Shown piece by piece: positions 1-8,786 of a stretch of DNA of 64,000 nucleotides (position 1 is its first letter; every line of letters starts with the position of its first letter). Both the position numbers and the translations under genes were made by a program. The notes under the pieces were generated by a model. It saw only the letters and a program-made list of their open reading frames with translations. It did not search any database and had not been told where the DNA came from. The stretch lies in assembly GCA_963836775.1 (NCBI GenBank), contig CAWIKR010000003.1:558001-622000 (forward strand). The letters run 5' to 3'. Origin of the DNA: DASQPR01 sp963836775 (GTDB lineage Bacteria > Actinomycetota > Actinomycetes > Mycobacteriales > Micromonosporaceae).

Positions 1-2
1 CG

Positions 3-71
3 TCCGATCAGCCCAGCGCCGCGGTGGCGCCAAGCTTGATCGCTAGCGAATCCATAGGAGAGCGCTCGTGA
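3..71 (+). CDS. C-terminal end of an unidentified upstream gene (partial)
   Basis: A reading frame open from the window edge ends in a TGA at 69-71 that overlaps the GTG start of the ABC ATPase (GTGA). Only about 22 codons are visible, so the product cannot be named. The overlap and the ribosome site inside it suggest that this gene and the ATPase are translationally coupled, as expected if it encodes a permease or substrate-binding partner. That is inference from arrangement only; the frame could also be chance. Confidence 0.3.
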   Translation, partial: SDQPSAAVAPSLIASESIGERS

Positions 72-1132
72 CGACTCTGGTCAGCACCACGAACAGCGTC
101 GCGGTTCGGCTCGATGGGCTGCGACGCAGCTTCGGCGGCGTCCATGCTCTCGACGGCCTCGACCTCGACATCGCTCCGGGGGAGTTGGTGGCGCTGCTCG
201 GCCCATCCGGCTGCGGCAAGACCACTGCCCTGCGCATTCTGGCCGGGCTGGAGGACCCGGACACCGGGCGTGTGCTGGTCGGCGGCAAGGACATCACCGA
301 CAGTCCGGCCAACCACCGTGACATGGGTATGGTCTTCCAGGCGTACAGCCTCTTTCCGCATCTGACCGCGCTGGAGAATGTGGAGTTCGGGCTGATGCTG
401 CGCCGCCAACGTGCTGCGCAGCGACGTCAGCGCGCGGGCGAGATGCTCGAACTAGTCGGCATCGGCGCTCACTCCGGGCGCTACCCTCACCAGCTGTCCG
501 GCGGCCAGCAACAGCGGGTGGCGCTGGCCCGTGCCCTAGCCATCCAACCGCAGGTGCTGTTGCTCGACGAGCCATTGTCGGCGTTGGACGCGAAGGTGCG
601 ACTGCAACTGCGCGACGAGATACGGCGCATTCAGCGCGAGGTCGGCACCACCACGCTGTTCGTCACGCACGATCAGGAAGAGGCACTCGCGATGGCCGAC
701 CGGGTTGGCGTGATGCGGTCCGGCCGGCTGGAACAGCTGGGATCGCCGGAAGATATCTATGGACGTCCGGCCACGGCGTTCGTCGCCGATTTCGTAGGAC
801 TATCCAACCGGTTGCCCGGCCGTGTCTCGGACAGTGGGGTCGAAGTGCTCGGGACGGTTCTGCCACTCATCGACAGCTCTGCGGTTGCGGTCGGCGCGGC
901 GGTCACCGCAATGGTCCGACCCGAATCGGTGAACCTTGAGGTCGACCCGCAGGGCGTCGCGCGGGTGCTGGCGGCGAGCTTCCTCGGGCCGACCAGCCGC
1001 GTCACCGTGGCACTGCCAGACGACACACTGGTCCTGGCCCAGGTCGCCAGCTCGCGGCTGAGCGAGCTTTCACCCGGTACGGCAACGCGTGTGGTGCTCC
1101 AGCCGACCCCTGTGGTGGTCTCGGCCTCATAG
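68..1132 (+). CDS. ABC transporter ATP-binding protein (spermidine/putrescine, iron or phosphonate import type)
   Basis: This is the cytoplasmic ATPase of an importer, energising uptake through a membrane permease outside the window. In a 354-residue protein the Walker A GPSGCGKT lies at 45-52, the Q-loop Gln at 91, the signature LSGGQ at 143-147, Walker B LLLDE at 164-168, the D-loop SALD at 171-174 and the switch His at 201. The last ~100 residues form a TOBE-like domain, which with the overall length fits the PotA/FbpC/PhnT group. The GTG start is chosen because AGGAG at 56-60 precedes it with normal spacing and it overlaps the upstream stop. The substrate cannot be read from the ATPase alone. 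Confidence 0.9.
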   Translation: MTTLVSTTNSVAVRLDGLRRSFGGVHALDGLDLDIAPGELVALLGPSGCGKTTALRILAGLEDPDTGRVLVGGKDITDSPANHRDMGMVFQAYSLFPHLTALENVEFGLMLRRQRAAQRRQRAGEMLELVGIGAHSGRYPHQLSGGQQQRVALARALAIQPQVLLLDEPLSALDAKVRLQLRDEIRRIQREVGTTTLFVTHDQEEALAMADRVGVMRSGRLEQLGSPEDIYGRPATAFVADFVGLSNRLPGRVSDSGVEVLGTVLPLIDSSAVAVGAAVTAMVRPESVNLEVDPQGVARVLAASFLGPTSRVTVALPDDTLVLAQVASSRLSELSPGTATRVVLQPTPVVVSAS

Positions 1133-1189
1133 TGTCGGCTCGCCATCCCAACGTCGCGCAGCCGGTGATCGGCTCGGCGTACGCCATCT

Positions 1190-1700
1190 TCACCGTCGAC
1201 GTGGCAGACACCGTTCCTGCGTAGCCGTGGTTCGGCTGGCCCAACTGGGCTGAGTGGGTTCGCTGAACCGTTCGGATCCCGACTCCGTCCGCTGCTCGAC
1301 GGGCCGGGTGATCGGCGGAAGGTAGACCTGTGCATCGACGCTGGTGGCGAGGACGAGTGCCGCGGCCATGGCCGGTGGCCGCGCTCCGGGATTCTTATCA
1401 AGACATGTCATGCAGAGCCGGGCCGCTTCGGCGGCCAGCCCCGACATGGATGGCAGCGGATCCGGTTTCCGCGTGCGGTGAGCGAACAGGAGTTGAGGGA
1501 CGGTCTCGGCCTCCCACGGCAATCTGCCGGTCAGGCTCAGGTAGAGCAGGACACCCAGGCTGTACAGGTCCGTCGCGGTGCCGACCGGCTCACCGGTGAG
1601 GCGCTCCGGCGCGAGATAGGCGGGCGTGCCCTCGATGCTGCCGTCGCTGAGCCGGTCGTGGTCCCCGACCCGGGCAGCGATGCCGAAGTCCAGGACCGAA
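1190..1700 (-). pseudogene. Ser/Thr protein kinase remnant (C-lobe only)
   Basis: Translation on the minus strand shows the second half of a Hanks-type kinase catalytic domain: the metal-binding DFG (in VLDFGIAA), the APE motif as LAPER, the helix-F Asp in DLYSLGVLLY, and the late Arg region (CLDKNPGARP). Everything upstream is missing: no glycine loop, no VAxK lysine and no HRD catalytic loop precede the DFG. The sequence before it does not resemble a kinase. The piece cannot be catalytic, so I call it a 5'-truncated remnant. Other truncated genes nearby support a decaying region. Confidence 0.6.
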
Positions 1701-1860
1701 GCTCCATTACCAGGTAGGAAATCGGCGGTCAGTCGGTGACGACGAGTCGCACCGTCAAAACGGCCACCGCGATACGCGGTTGCAGCCGCTCTGTTCCCCA
1801 CAAGGCCGGCCACAAACCACGACCCGGGATCGCGTCAAACGCAGGCGGGTTCGGCATACC

Positions 1861-1906
1861 CACCTACAACCGTGCGCGGCCGGTTCGGCCGCGCACGGTA
1901 TAGGTG
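1861..1906. terminator. Long perfect hairpin, terminator-like
   Basis: A 14-bp perfect inverted repeat (1869-1882 and 1886-1899, arm ACCGTGCGCGGCCG) encloses a 3-nt loop. Outer arms CACCT (1861-1865) and AGGTG (1902-1906) extend it. No T-run follows on either strand, so it may act as a Rho-independent-like stop or be another palindromic element. It lies between the kinase remnant and the MFS gene; the rest of 1814-2148 holds no gene I recognise. Confidence 0.5.
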
Positions 1907-2163
1907 ACGGACTACTTCTTGAAGGCGTCCTAACGGCCTGGTCGGGAGTTGTCTGAGGTCGGGTTCGGTCGGCTGCGGTTGGTTGAAGCAGCGCCGAATG
2001 GGTCTCTCAGTTCCCAGCGAGCCGTCGCAGGCGGGCGCGTTCCCGGAGGGCAGCGGCAGATTCCGACGAAATTTTGCGGGCTGTGTCGGATCGGGTCGGG
2101 GGTGTTCGTAGTGGGGGTGAGGCCGCCCAGGAGGGGCGCCCAAATAACGGAAGGACGTTCCTC

Positions 2164-3594
2164 ATGACCACCTTGACGGAGCCGGGCGCGGTCACCACAC
2201 GCCGCTCTAGCCGCCTGCTCTGGTCGATCCTGGGGCTGGTGCTGCTTGCCGACGCTCTCGACGTGATCGATGCGACAGTCACGAACATCGCCGCCCCCAC
2301 CATCGCCCGCGATCTCAATGGCGGTGAAAGCCTGATCAAGTGGTTGGGACCGGCGTACATGCTCGCCATGGGTGTCCTGCTCGTGGTCGGCGGACGGCTG
2401 GGTGACAAGTTCGGCCAACGCCGGCTCTTCCTGATCGGCATGGGCGGGTTCACCCTGGCCTCGGCAGTTGCCGGGTTCTCACCTGATCCGGCTCTGCTCA
2501 TCGTCGCCCGGGTTGCTCAGGGAGCGTTTGGGGCTCTCCTCATCCCGCAGGGCATGGCAATCATGACGAAAGCGTTCGACCGCGACCTGCTCGCCAAGGC
2601 GTTCGGGCTGTTCGGTCCGGTTCTCGGGCTCTCCAGTGTCGGCGGCCCGGTCCTGGCCGGCTTCATCATCAGCGCCGACCTGTTCGGTCTGTCCTGGCGC
2701 CCGATCTTCCTCGCAAACATCATTCTTGGCGTAATCGGGCTGGTCATGGCCGTCAAGATCCTGCCGCGTGACGGCGACGGCGACCGGTCCACCGTCATCG
2801 ACGGTTGGGGCTCCGGCCTGCTTGCGGGAACCATGCTCGGGCTGCTGTACGGCCTGATCGAGGGCTCAACCAACGGCTGGAGCGCCGTCCCTGTCGTCTC
2901 GATCGTCGTCGGCGTCCTGTGCTTCGCTGCCTTCGCCCACCGTCAGCGCACCGCAACCGAGCCGCTCATCACGCCCTCGCTGTTGAAGAACAGGGGATTC
3001 ACCTCCGGAATGCTCGTGGGCCTGGTCGTCTTCGCCGCCGGCACCGGCCTGTTCTTCGTGCTGTCGCTGTTCCTGCAGGAGGGGCTGCACGCCAGCCCGA
3101 GGGACGCCTCGCTCGGCCTGGTGCCGCTCACCGTGGGGCTCATCGCCTCCACGTTCGCCGCCATGGGTGGCCTGGTTGCCAAGCTCGGTCGCAGGCTCGT
3201 CGTCATCGGCCTGGCCGTCGCCCTCGTCGGTTGCGGTTGGGTTCTGGCCGTCATCGATCACTCCGGGACGAACGTCAGCCTCTGGGCGCTGGCTCCGGCG
3301 TTGATCGTCGTCGGCGTCGGGACCGGCCTCTGCTTCACCACGATTCCCACCGTTGCTCTCGGCGACGCGAAACCTGACGAAGCCGGCAGCGCCAGCGGCT
3401 CGCTCAGCTCGATCCAGCAGCTCGCTTCAGCGATCGGCTCGGCGGCAGTGACGTCGATCTTCTTCCAGGCCGCAACCTCCGGACTGGCCCATGCGATGAA
3501 AGTCAGTCTTATCGTCGTCCTGGCCGTCACCGCCCTCAGCCTCCCGATCGTCGCCCTGATGCCCCGCACTGCACCAGCGGAACCCCAGCAGTGA
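2164..3594 (+). CDS. MFS drug efflux transporter, DHA2 (EmrB/QacA) family, 14 TM
   Basis: A predicted proton-driven exporter of drugs or other small molecules in the cytoplasmic membrane. The 476-residue protein opens with a transmembrane segment containing LADALDVIDATVTNIA, the family form of motif D1 that here has a second Asp, followed by the motif A loop GGRLGDKFGQRR and motif C (GPVLGLSSVGGPVLAG). About 14 hydrophobic segments and the length fit DHA2 rather than 12-TM pumps. The reading frame stays open further upstream, but ATG 2164 is preferred because GGAAGGA at 2149-2155 sits 8 nt ahead. No dedicated regulator is adjacent. Confidence 0.88.
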   Translation: MTTLTEPGAVTTRRSSRLLWSILGLVLLADALDVIDATVTNIAAPTIARDLNGGESLIKWLGPAYMLAMGVLLVVGGRLGDKFGQRRLFLIGMGGFTLASAVAGFSPDPALLIVARVAQGAFGALLIPQGMAIMTKAFDRDLLAKAFGLFGPVLGLSSVGGPVLAGFIISADLFGLSWRPIFLANIILGVIGLVMAVKILPRDGDGDRSTVIDGWGSGLLAGTMLGLLYGLIEGSTNGWSAVPVVSIVVGVLCFAAFAHRQRTATEPLITPSLLKNRGFTSGMLVGLVVFAAGTGLFFVLSLFLQEGLHASPRDASLGLVPLTVGLIASTFAAMGGLVAKLGRRLVVIGLAVALVGCGWVLAVIDHSGTNVSLWALAPALIVVGVGTGLCFTTIPTVALGDAKPDEAGSASGSLSSIQQLASAIGSAAVTSIFFQAATSGLAHAMKVSLIVVLAVTALSLPIVALMPRTAPAEPQQ

Positions 3595-3929
3595 GCAATC
3601 GGCCGAACGTGGCGAAAACGGCCGGCCGACGGGGTGCCTCCCAATCGTCGGCCAGCCATCCCCGCCGCGTCTCCTTCCAAGCCTGCAGTACCGTGCCGGC
3701 GCGTGCGGTGCCGGTTGGGGGATCGTTGCACCGATGGCTTCCTGGTATCGCGATCATGACCTGTCCAGGCTGGCGGCTCGGTTGCCGCCCGCAGGCCCAT
3801 CCTGCGGAGACGCCGTCGGAGGTGGAGGCGGCGATTTGTGAACGACGACGTCACCATCCCCGTTGGCGACAACCCGTGCATCATGAGCCGGGCCGTAACG
3901 GCTGTCCCGGACCGATTGTCGGTACGTCC
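3595..3929. other. Non-coding or unassigned stretch between convergent genes
   Basis: I see no recognisable gene, tRNA or strong hairpin here. Open frames exist on both strands, but their composition is that of shadow frames. Confidence 0.4.
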
Positions 3930-4301
3930 TCATCGCCCGCCAACCTGGCGGAGATACACGTCAATTTCGGGGTCGGGCATGATCTCCCGTACGTCTTGCG
4001 CGCACCGGCACCCGGCGGCGATCTTGCCTGCCCACGCCAACGCCTCCTCACGTGAGGGAACGTCGACGATCGTGAACCCTCCAATGAACTCCTTGACCTC
4101 CGGGTAAGGGCCGTCGGTGACCATCCCGTCGGTGGCCACGACACTCGCCCTCTGGCGTTCTAATCCGCCGGCAAAAACCCACGCGCCGGCGTCCACGAGT
4201 TCCTGTTGCACCGCGTGCGCGGCCTCGCCCACGGCGGGCCAATCCGCAGCGGGGATGTGGTCCATCGCGCCGTCGTCGAACGTGATCAAGTACCGCGTCA
4301 T
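3930..4301 (-). CDS. YCII-related (DGPF) domain protein
   Basis: A small dimeric ferredoxin-like-fold protein of the YCII/DGPF group. In actinobacteria these are often encoded next to ECF sigma factors and their biochemical role is unclear. The 123-residue product has the diagnostic DGPYPEVKEFIGGF (the DGPF-type motif) near its centre and starts MTRYLITF. The start is fixed by AAAGGAG a few bases upstream on the minus strand; a longer frame begins 18 codons earlier without a better site. No sigma factor follows it here, which is unlike the commonest arrangement. Confidence 0.85.
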   Translation of the reverse strand: MTRYLITFDDGAMDHIPAADWPAVGEAAHAVQQELVDAGAWVFAGGLERQRASVVATDGMVTDGPYPEVKEFIGGFTIVDVPSREEALAWAGKIAAGCRCAQDVREIMPDPEIDVYLRQVGGR

Positions 4302-4466
4302 CCCATGACTCCTTTGTCCCGGCGGCCTGCTCCGGCCGCCTCTCACCTCATGCACGAACGACTCGCTCCGGATTCGACACTCTGCAAAAAGAATTCCTCA
4401 ATGGGCCTCTGTCGTTCGGCGCTCAAGGGCGCCACCCAGTTCGCGGAGATCTCCGGCCTGCAGCTC

Positions 4467-5789
4467 CTACCTTCGCAGGCGACCCACCGGGGCTTGGTCC
4501 GGACGTGGCCGACCGTGACTGAAGCCGTTGGCTCGGCCCGCACGACCGGACATGGCGATCGCGACGGCGCTCAGCAGGGTTGCCGCGGCCAGTGGCACCC
4601 AGAGAGCCGCCGCACTGATGGCGAGTAGTCCGGTGATGATGATCGGGTCCGCCGCGCGGGCCAGGCCGTAGCTGAGCTGCCAGCGAGCGAGTGCACGGCC
4701 AGTGAGGTGGGCCGGCGCCGACTCGATCACCAACGGCACGCTGCTGCCGGTGTAGAGGATCTCGCCCATGGTGTACGGCAGGGCGACGGCGGCGATGACG
4801 ATCGCGCCGGGTGTGCCACCCCAGGCCGCGCCGAGCCAGAAGCCGAGGTACGACCCGGCGAGGACCAGTCCCGAGGCGGCGAGGACGGTCCGGTGGGACA
4901 GTCTCGACAGGCCCACCACCACGATCACCTGCAGGACGATCACCAGGACGGTATTGCCGACGAAGATGCCCGATGACCACGCCGCCGAGGCATGCAGTGT
5001 TTGGACGAGCGTCACCGGTAGGGCGACTTCGAGCACGTCGGCGTAGAACGCCAACGGCATGCAGGCGACAGCGAGCACGGTGACCACCCGCAGCCCGTCG
5101 CGGGACGTTTGGGCACCCACCGGCGTCGGCCGGGCAGTCCGAGAGGTGGCCGGCGGGTCGGCGCGGTGCAGCGGCACCGTGATCAGTGCCGCCGCGCCGA
5201 GCGCGGATCCGATCGCCGTTGCCACCGCCAGCCACCGGATCACGCCGGGGCCGCCCGCGACGAGCGCGGTGGCGAGCAGTGCGCCGCTGCCCAGGCCGGC
5301 GTTGCGGATCGAGCGCCCGGCGGCCAGCGCCGCTGTCCGGTGCCGGTCGCCGCTGAGGGCGGCGACGAGCGCGTTGGTCGCCAGTGGTGCCACCTGAGTG
5401 CCGATCCCGATGAGCGCGGTGCCGATCACAAACCCGGGCACGTCGGGAAACAGCGCCAATGTCGCGGCGCCGCCCGCGCGGACGAGCAATGAGGCGACCG
5501 CTGGTGTACGCAGTCCACCAGTGTCGATCCAGTAGCCCACCAGCGGGACGGCGGCGAGTCCGAGCAGCATGCCGGCGGTGAGCGCAACCCCCGCCTGGGT
5601 GGTGTCCAGGCCGATCGTGATCGCGTAGATCACGACGAACGGGCGCAGCAGACCTGAGGTCAGCGCCTCCACGGAGGCGCTGAGCAGGTAACGGCCGCCG
5701 CCGGGGATACGTGCGAGGTCACGCAGAGTCGTGCGGGTCGCGCCGGCGCTGTGCGGCGCGGCGCTCGGGTTCAATGTCGTTGTGGTCAC
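4467..5789 (-). CDS. MFS transporter (12 TM), divergent from an ArsR-type regulator
   Basis: A 440-residue integral membrane protein with about 12 hydrophobic segments and a cytoplasmic N-terminus rich in Thr. The loop after TM2 (GYWIDTGGLRTPA) is a weak form of the MFS motif A. It is transcribed away from the regulator at 5915 across a shared promoter region that contains a perfect inverted repeat (5861-5883). This arrangement suggests a pump controlled by that regulator; the substrate is unknown. The GTG start at 5789 has only a weak ribosome site, so an internal start is possible. Confidence 0.82.
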   Translation of the reverse strand: MTTTTLNPSAAPHSAGATRTTLRDLARIPGGGRYLLSASVEALTSGLLRPFVVIYAITIGLDTTQAGVALTAGMLLGLAAVPLVGYWIDTGGLRTPAVASLLVRAGGAATLALFPDVPGFVIGTALIGIGTQVAPLATNALVAALSGDRHRTAALAAGRSIRNAGLGSGALLATALVAGGPGVIRWLAVATAIGSALGAAALITVPLHRADPPATSRTARPTPVGAQTSRDGLRVVTVLAVACMPLAFYADVLEVALPVTLVQTLHASAAWSSGIFVGNTVLVIVLQVIVVVGLSRLSHRTVLAASGLVLAGSYLGFWLGAAWGGTPGAIVIAAVALPYTMGEILYTGSSVPLVIESAPAHLTGRALARWQLSYGLARAADPIIITGLLAISAAALWVPLAAATLLSAVAIAMSGRAGRANGFSHGRPRPDQAPVGRLRR

Positions 5790-5860
5790 GGTGTCGACGA
5801 TGTGGCCGTGCAGCGCACAAGGTGCCTCGATGTGTACAGATCCTCAAGCAGAGCCATGGT

Positions 5861-5883
5861 GGATTGACCGGTCTGGTCAATCC
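5861..5883. promoter_or_regulatory. Perfect inverted repeat, likely operator
   Basis: GGATTGACC (5861-5869) and GGTCAATCC (5875-5883) are exact complements with a 5-nt spacer. The site lies between the divergent MFS and ArsR-family genes, 32 bp before the regulator start. Dyads of this size match winged-helix dimer operators; that this regulator binds it is inference. Confidence 0.6.
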
Positions 5884-5914
5884 GTTTAACCGCGAGGGGC
5901 GGGCACCTGCCAGG

Positions 5915-7000
5915 ATGAGGTCGATGGTCACCTCTATCGACATCGGCGGCGTCCCCGCCGACCGGATCCGGGTCGCGCCGTCGCCACTGGCGGAGCTCGC
6001 CGCCGTGCTGCACCTGCTCGCGGAGCCGCAGCACCATCCGGACGTGGCGTCGGCGGCCGCGTCCATGGCGACCGCGATTGGTGCCCCGCTGGCGGCCGAA
6101 CTTGACGAATTCGGGCTGCTCTGGGTGTCCGCCGGCGCCGACTTTCTGCTGCCGCCGGATCCGCGCCCGAGCCTGCGCGCTGAACTCGACGACATCGACC
6201 GCCTCGACGACGAAACTTGGGTGTCAGCCGCTCTCGCCGCGCATCGTGCCGTGACACAGCCGCCGACGATGTGGTCGCCGTTGTCTGATCCGGTCGCCCG
6301 ACGGCGGGCACTGGCCTCCGCCCGTGCGCGCGGTCCGCGGCAGGCGGCCTGGGCCGCACGGGTCCTCGGCGACCCTGCCGTCGAACGCGACCGGCTACGT
6401 CGTGTCCTGCTCGACTGCGAGTCCGCGTTCTTCGGCGCCACATGGGACCGGGTCCGGCCGGCCCTTGCTGAGGAGGCGGAACGCCGCCGGATCGACTTGG
6501 GCCGCGATGGCATCCGCGCGCTCGAACGGATCTCCCGCGCGATCCGGGTAGACCCCGAACGAGGCGTCCTCACGCTCGACAAACTGCAAGACCTCACCGC
6601 CGACGCGCGGGCGGGGATCACACTGATCCCGAGCGTCTTCGGCGGTCCGCACCTGACGCTCGTCTACGCCGCGGGTTGGCGACCAGTTCTGCAGTACCCG
6701 CGGCCCGGCCGCGAGCAACGTCCGGTGCTGCTCGTCGATGAACTGGACGCCCGGCTCGCAGCCCTGGCACATCCATTGCGGCTGCGGCTTTGCCGCACCC
6801 TCGCTCGTGGCCCGCACACGACCGGCGAACTCGCCGAGCGCTGGGCACTCACCCCGCCCGAGGTGTCACGACACCTCGCCGTGCTCAAGGCCGCCGGACT
6901 GCTCCTCACGCAGCGACACGGCCGCTACGTCACCTACAGCCTCGAGCTCGACGCATGCGCCGGACTGGGACTTCAACTCATCGACGTAATCCGACGGTGA
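5915..7000 (+). CDS. ArsR-family transcriptional regulator with N-terminal DUF5937-like domain
   Basis: A 361-residue regulator with an ArsR-type winged helix at the C-terminus: the segment DARLAALAHPLRLRLCRTLA leads into a helix-turn-helix (TGELAERWALTPPEVSRHLAVLKAAGLL) and a wing (QRHGRYVTYSL). The first ~260 residues match the pattern of the DUF5937 domain often fused to such DNA-binding domains, probably for ligand sensing or dimerisation. No Cys-rich metal site is visible in the helix, so metal sensing is unlikely. ATG 5915 or 5924 are both possible starts; an AGG-rich stretch precedes the second. It probably represses the divergent MFS gene through the dyad at 5861-5883. Confidence 0.8.
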   Translation: MRSMVTSIDIGGVPADRIRVAPSPLAELAAVLHLLAEPQHHPDVASAAASMATAIGAPLAAELDEFGLLWVSAGADFLLPPDPRPSLRAELDDIDRLDDETWVSAALAAHRAVTQPPTMWSPLSDPVARRRALASARARGPRQAAWAARVLGDPAVERDRLRRVLLDCESAFFGATWDRVRPALAEEAERRRIDLGRDGIRALERISRAIRVDPERGVLTLDKLQDLTADARAGITLIPSVFGGPHLTLVYAAGWRPVLQYPRPGREQRPVLLVDELDARLAALAHPLRLRLCRTLARGPHTTGELAERWALTPPEVSRHLAVLKAAGLLLTQRHGRYVTYSLELDACAGLGLQLIDVIRR

Positions 7001-7076
7001 AGGGTTTTCGCAGGTCACTGTGCCGCGAGCGGGCTATGGCGGTCGCATAGATGTGGAGTGGGCTGGCTGTTGATCG

Positions 7077-7424
7077 TCACCGCCGAGGATGTGGGCCGGT
7101 CACGGCGCGCGTGACCGTCTCCGAGGCGAGCATCCGCTGCGCAGCCTCGATGCCGGTCAGCGCCGCCCCATATGCGGCCATCTCCCGCTGGAAGTGCTCC
7201 ACCTTGGAGTACCAGTAGTCGAGCTCCGGGTGCAGCGCCTTGAGTTCCTGGTAGGAGATCATGTCCTTGGCGGGAGTGATGCCGCGGCGGGTGCAGTTCA
7301 GGTCGAAGCGGGCTTTCGCTTTGCCGTATTTCTGGCTCATGCCGAGCAGGCCGGTTTCGGTCTCGATGAGCTTGGCCCGCAGGTAACGCACGTAATCGCG
7401 GTTGACCAAGTCGTCCGATGTCAT
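7077..7424 (-). CDS. Hypothetical protein, mobile-element-like
   Basis: I do not recognise a family. The 115-residue product is hydrophilic and mostly helical in appearance, with segments such as LRAKLIETETGLLGMSQKYGKAKARFDLNC, a CTRRGITPAKD stretch and no membrane segment or signal peptide. It opens MTSDDLVNRDYVRYL. Amino-acid composition looks like a real protein rather than a shadow frame. Small proteins of this kind are common in actinomycete plasmids and integrative elements, so an accessory origin is plausible but unproven. Confidence 0.55.
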   Translation of the reverse strand: MTSDDLVNRDYVRYLRAKLIETETGLLGMSQKYGKAKARFDLNCTRRGITPAKDMISYQELKALHPELDYWYSKVEHFQREMAAYGAALTGIEAAQRMLASETVTRAVTGPHPRR

Positions 7425-7519
7425 GCCTCACAGTTACCCACGCCGACCGTCCGTTACACCAGGCCGGCCGCTACCAAGTCCGCTGTACGACCCCGCAGTC
7501 GGGCAACGCGGACTAGCAG

Positions 7520-7645
7520 CTCGCCAGTGGTTCGGCCCTCCGGGAGGAGCGCGCGGCCGAAATCGCGGCCCGAACGCTCGCCCTTCCTGATGTTCAGAGC
7601 GTCGAGGATCTCACCGCGCGGCTGACCTCGGCGGGGGAGCGCTGA
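7520..7645 (+). pseudogene. Coding-like tail of an unidentified gene
   Basis: A plus-strand frame ends at a TGA at 7643-7645 with a protein-like helical tail (around REERAAEIAARTLALPDV). No start is visible upstream because stops and shadow frames interrupt it. I take it as a 5'-truncated leftover; identity unknown. Confidence 0.25.
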
Positions 7646-7656
7646 GGTCGAGACAG

Positions 7657-8277
7657 TTACCGCTCCCGGACTGCGTAGGTCAGGTGCGTCACCCTCCGAG
7701 AGGACTCCGCGCGGACCTGCTTCAGGGCCACGCGGCGCGCGTCCACACCCTCGAACAGGCGGACCCCGGACCCGAACAGCACGGGTGAAAGCGCGATCGT
7801 GAACTCGTCGATCAGGCCGGCGTTCACGTACTCCAGGATCGTTGCGCCGCCGCCCGCGATGCGGACGTCCCGGTCGCCGGCGGCCTCACGGGCCTGGTCG
7901 AGCGCGGTCTCGATGCCGTCGTTGACGAAGTGGAAGGTGGTTCCACCCGGCCGCTCCCAGGGATCACGCTTCTCATGCGTCACGACGAAGACCGGCGTGT
8001 GGAACGGCGCCTCCTCCGGCCACATCTGCTCGCCCGCGTCGAACATGCGCTTGCCCATCACGCTCGCGCCGGTGCGCTTGAACGTCTCCCGCGCGATGTC
8101 GTTGTCGCGCCCCTCCTCACCGCCCTCGCCAAGCTTCAGGTTCTCCCGGAAGAACCGCTGTGGGAAGATCCACTGCTGCAGCTCCATCCACTGCCGTCCC
8201 ATCAATTCCCCGAGAGACCCGGGCGCGATGAACCCGTCCAGCGACATCGACACACTAAAAAACACTTTTCCGGCCAT
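7657..8277 (-). CDS. Dihydrofolate reductase / RibD C-terminal family protein
   Basis: A 206-residue NADPH-dependent reductase-fold protein. The opening MAGKVFFSVSMSLDGFIA is the typical first strand and SLDGFIA motif, and GGGATILEYVNAGLIDEFTI is the characteristic nucleotide-binding glycine segment and helix. The substrate is unknown; stand-alone members are neither true folate enzymes nor true riboflavin enzymes by default. It is the last gene of a three-gene minus-strand operon (ArsR regulator, AHSA1 protein, this gene). Its ATG overlaps the preceding stop by one base (TGATG), indicating translational coupling. Confidence 0.88.
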   Translation of the reverse strand: MAGKVFFSVSMSLDGFIAPGSLGELMGRQWMELQQWIFPQRFFRENLKLGEGGEEGRDNDIARETFKRTGASVMGKRMFDAGEQMWPEEAPFHTPVFVVTHEKRDPWERPGGTTFHFVNDGIETALDQAREAAGDRDVRIAGGGATILEYVNAGLIDEFTIALSPVLFGSGVRLFEGVDARRVALKQVRAESSRRVTHLTYAVRER

Positions 8278-8783
8278 CAGTCCTCAACGTCCTTTTGAAT
8301 GATTTCGGTGACGTAGGCAGCCAGCTTGCTCAGCGTCTGCTGGCCGCCCTCGATCGCGCGGTACTTATCGACCACCTCGTCGCGCATTTCCTTCGTCGGG
8401 AACACGGTGCGCATCTCGATCCGGGTCGCTGCCTCGTCGGGCGCGAACGTGAGGACCGACTCGAAGGCGTTCGGGTCGCCGCGGGACTCACCGTGGCGCA
8501 GCGCGATCCGCTCCGGCGGGGCGATCTCGGTCCAGGAGATCCACTCCTGGTAGTCGGTCCCGTCCGGTCCGTGCATCACGAAGGTCCACTCCCCACCGAC
8601 GCGGAACTCGAAGGACCGCGTGGTGGTGGTGAACCCTTCCGGTCCCCACCATCGCGACAGGTGCCGGACCTCGGTGAACGCCTCGAACACCAGCTCCCGT
8701 GGGGCGTCGATGACCCGGAAGATGACAATCTCGCGGTCGGCCGTCGCGGACTGCGCCGGCGCTCCTCGTCCCGTCGCGCTCAT
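8277..8783 (-). CDS. SRPBCC / AHSA1-like (Hsp90 ATPase activator homology) protein
   Basis: A 168-residue START/Bet v1-like fold protein of the AHSA1 group, with a hydrophobic cavity. The hallmark opening VFEAFTEVRHLSRWWGPEGF and the later FRVGGEWTFVMHGPDG are present. Despite the name, bacterial members have no established link to Hsp90. The gene follows the ArsR regulator with a 3-nt gap and precedes the RibD-like gene with a 1-nt overlap. ArsR plus AHSA1 is a recurrent pair in actinobacteria, with the regulator probably controlling the operon. Confidence 0.88.
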   Translation of the reverse strand: MSATGRGAPAQSATADREIVIFRVIDAPRELVFEAFTEVRHLSRWWGPEGFTTTTRSFEFRVGGEWTFVMHGPDGTDYQEWISWTEIAPPERIALRHGESRGDPNAFESVLTFAPDEAATRIEMRTVFPTKEMRDEVVDKYRAIEGGQQTLSKLAAYVTEIIQKDVED

Positions 8784-8786
8784 CAG

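Noticed and set aside
3591..4055. Possible gene of 154 codons on the plus strand
   Set aside because: Overlaps the DGPF gene antisense and has no ribosome site or recognisable motif.
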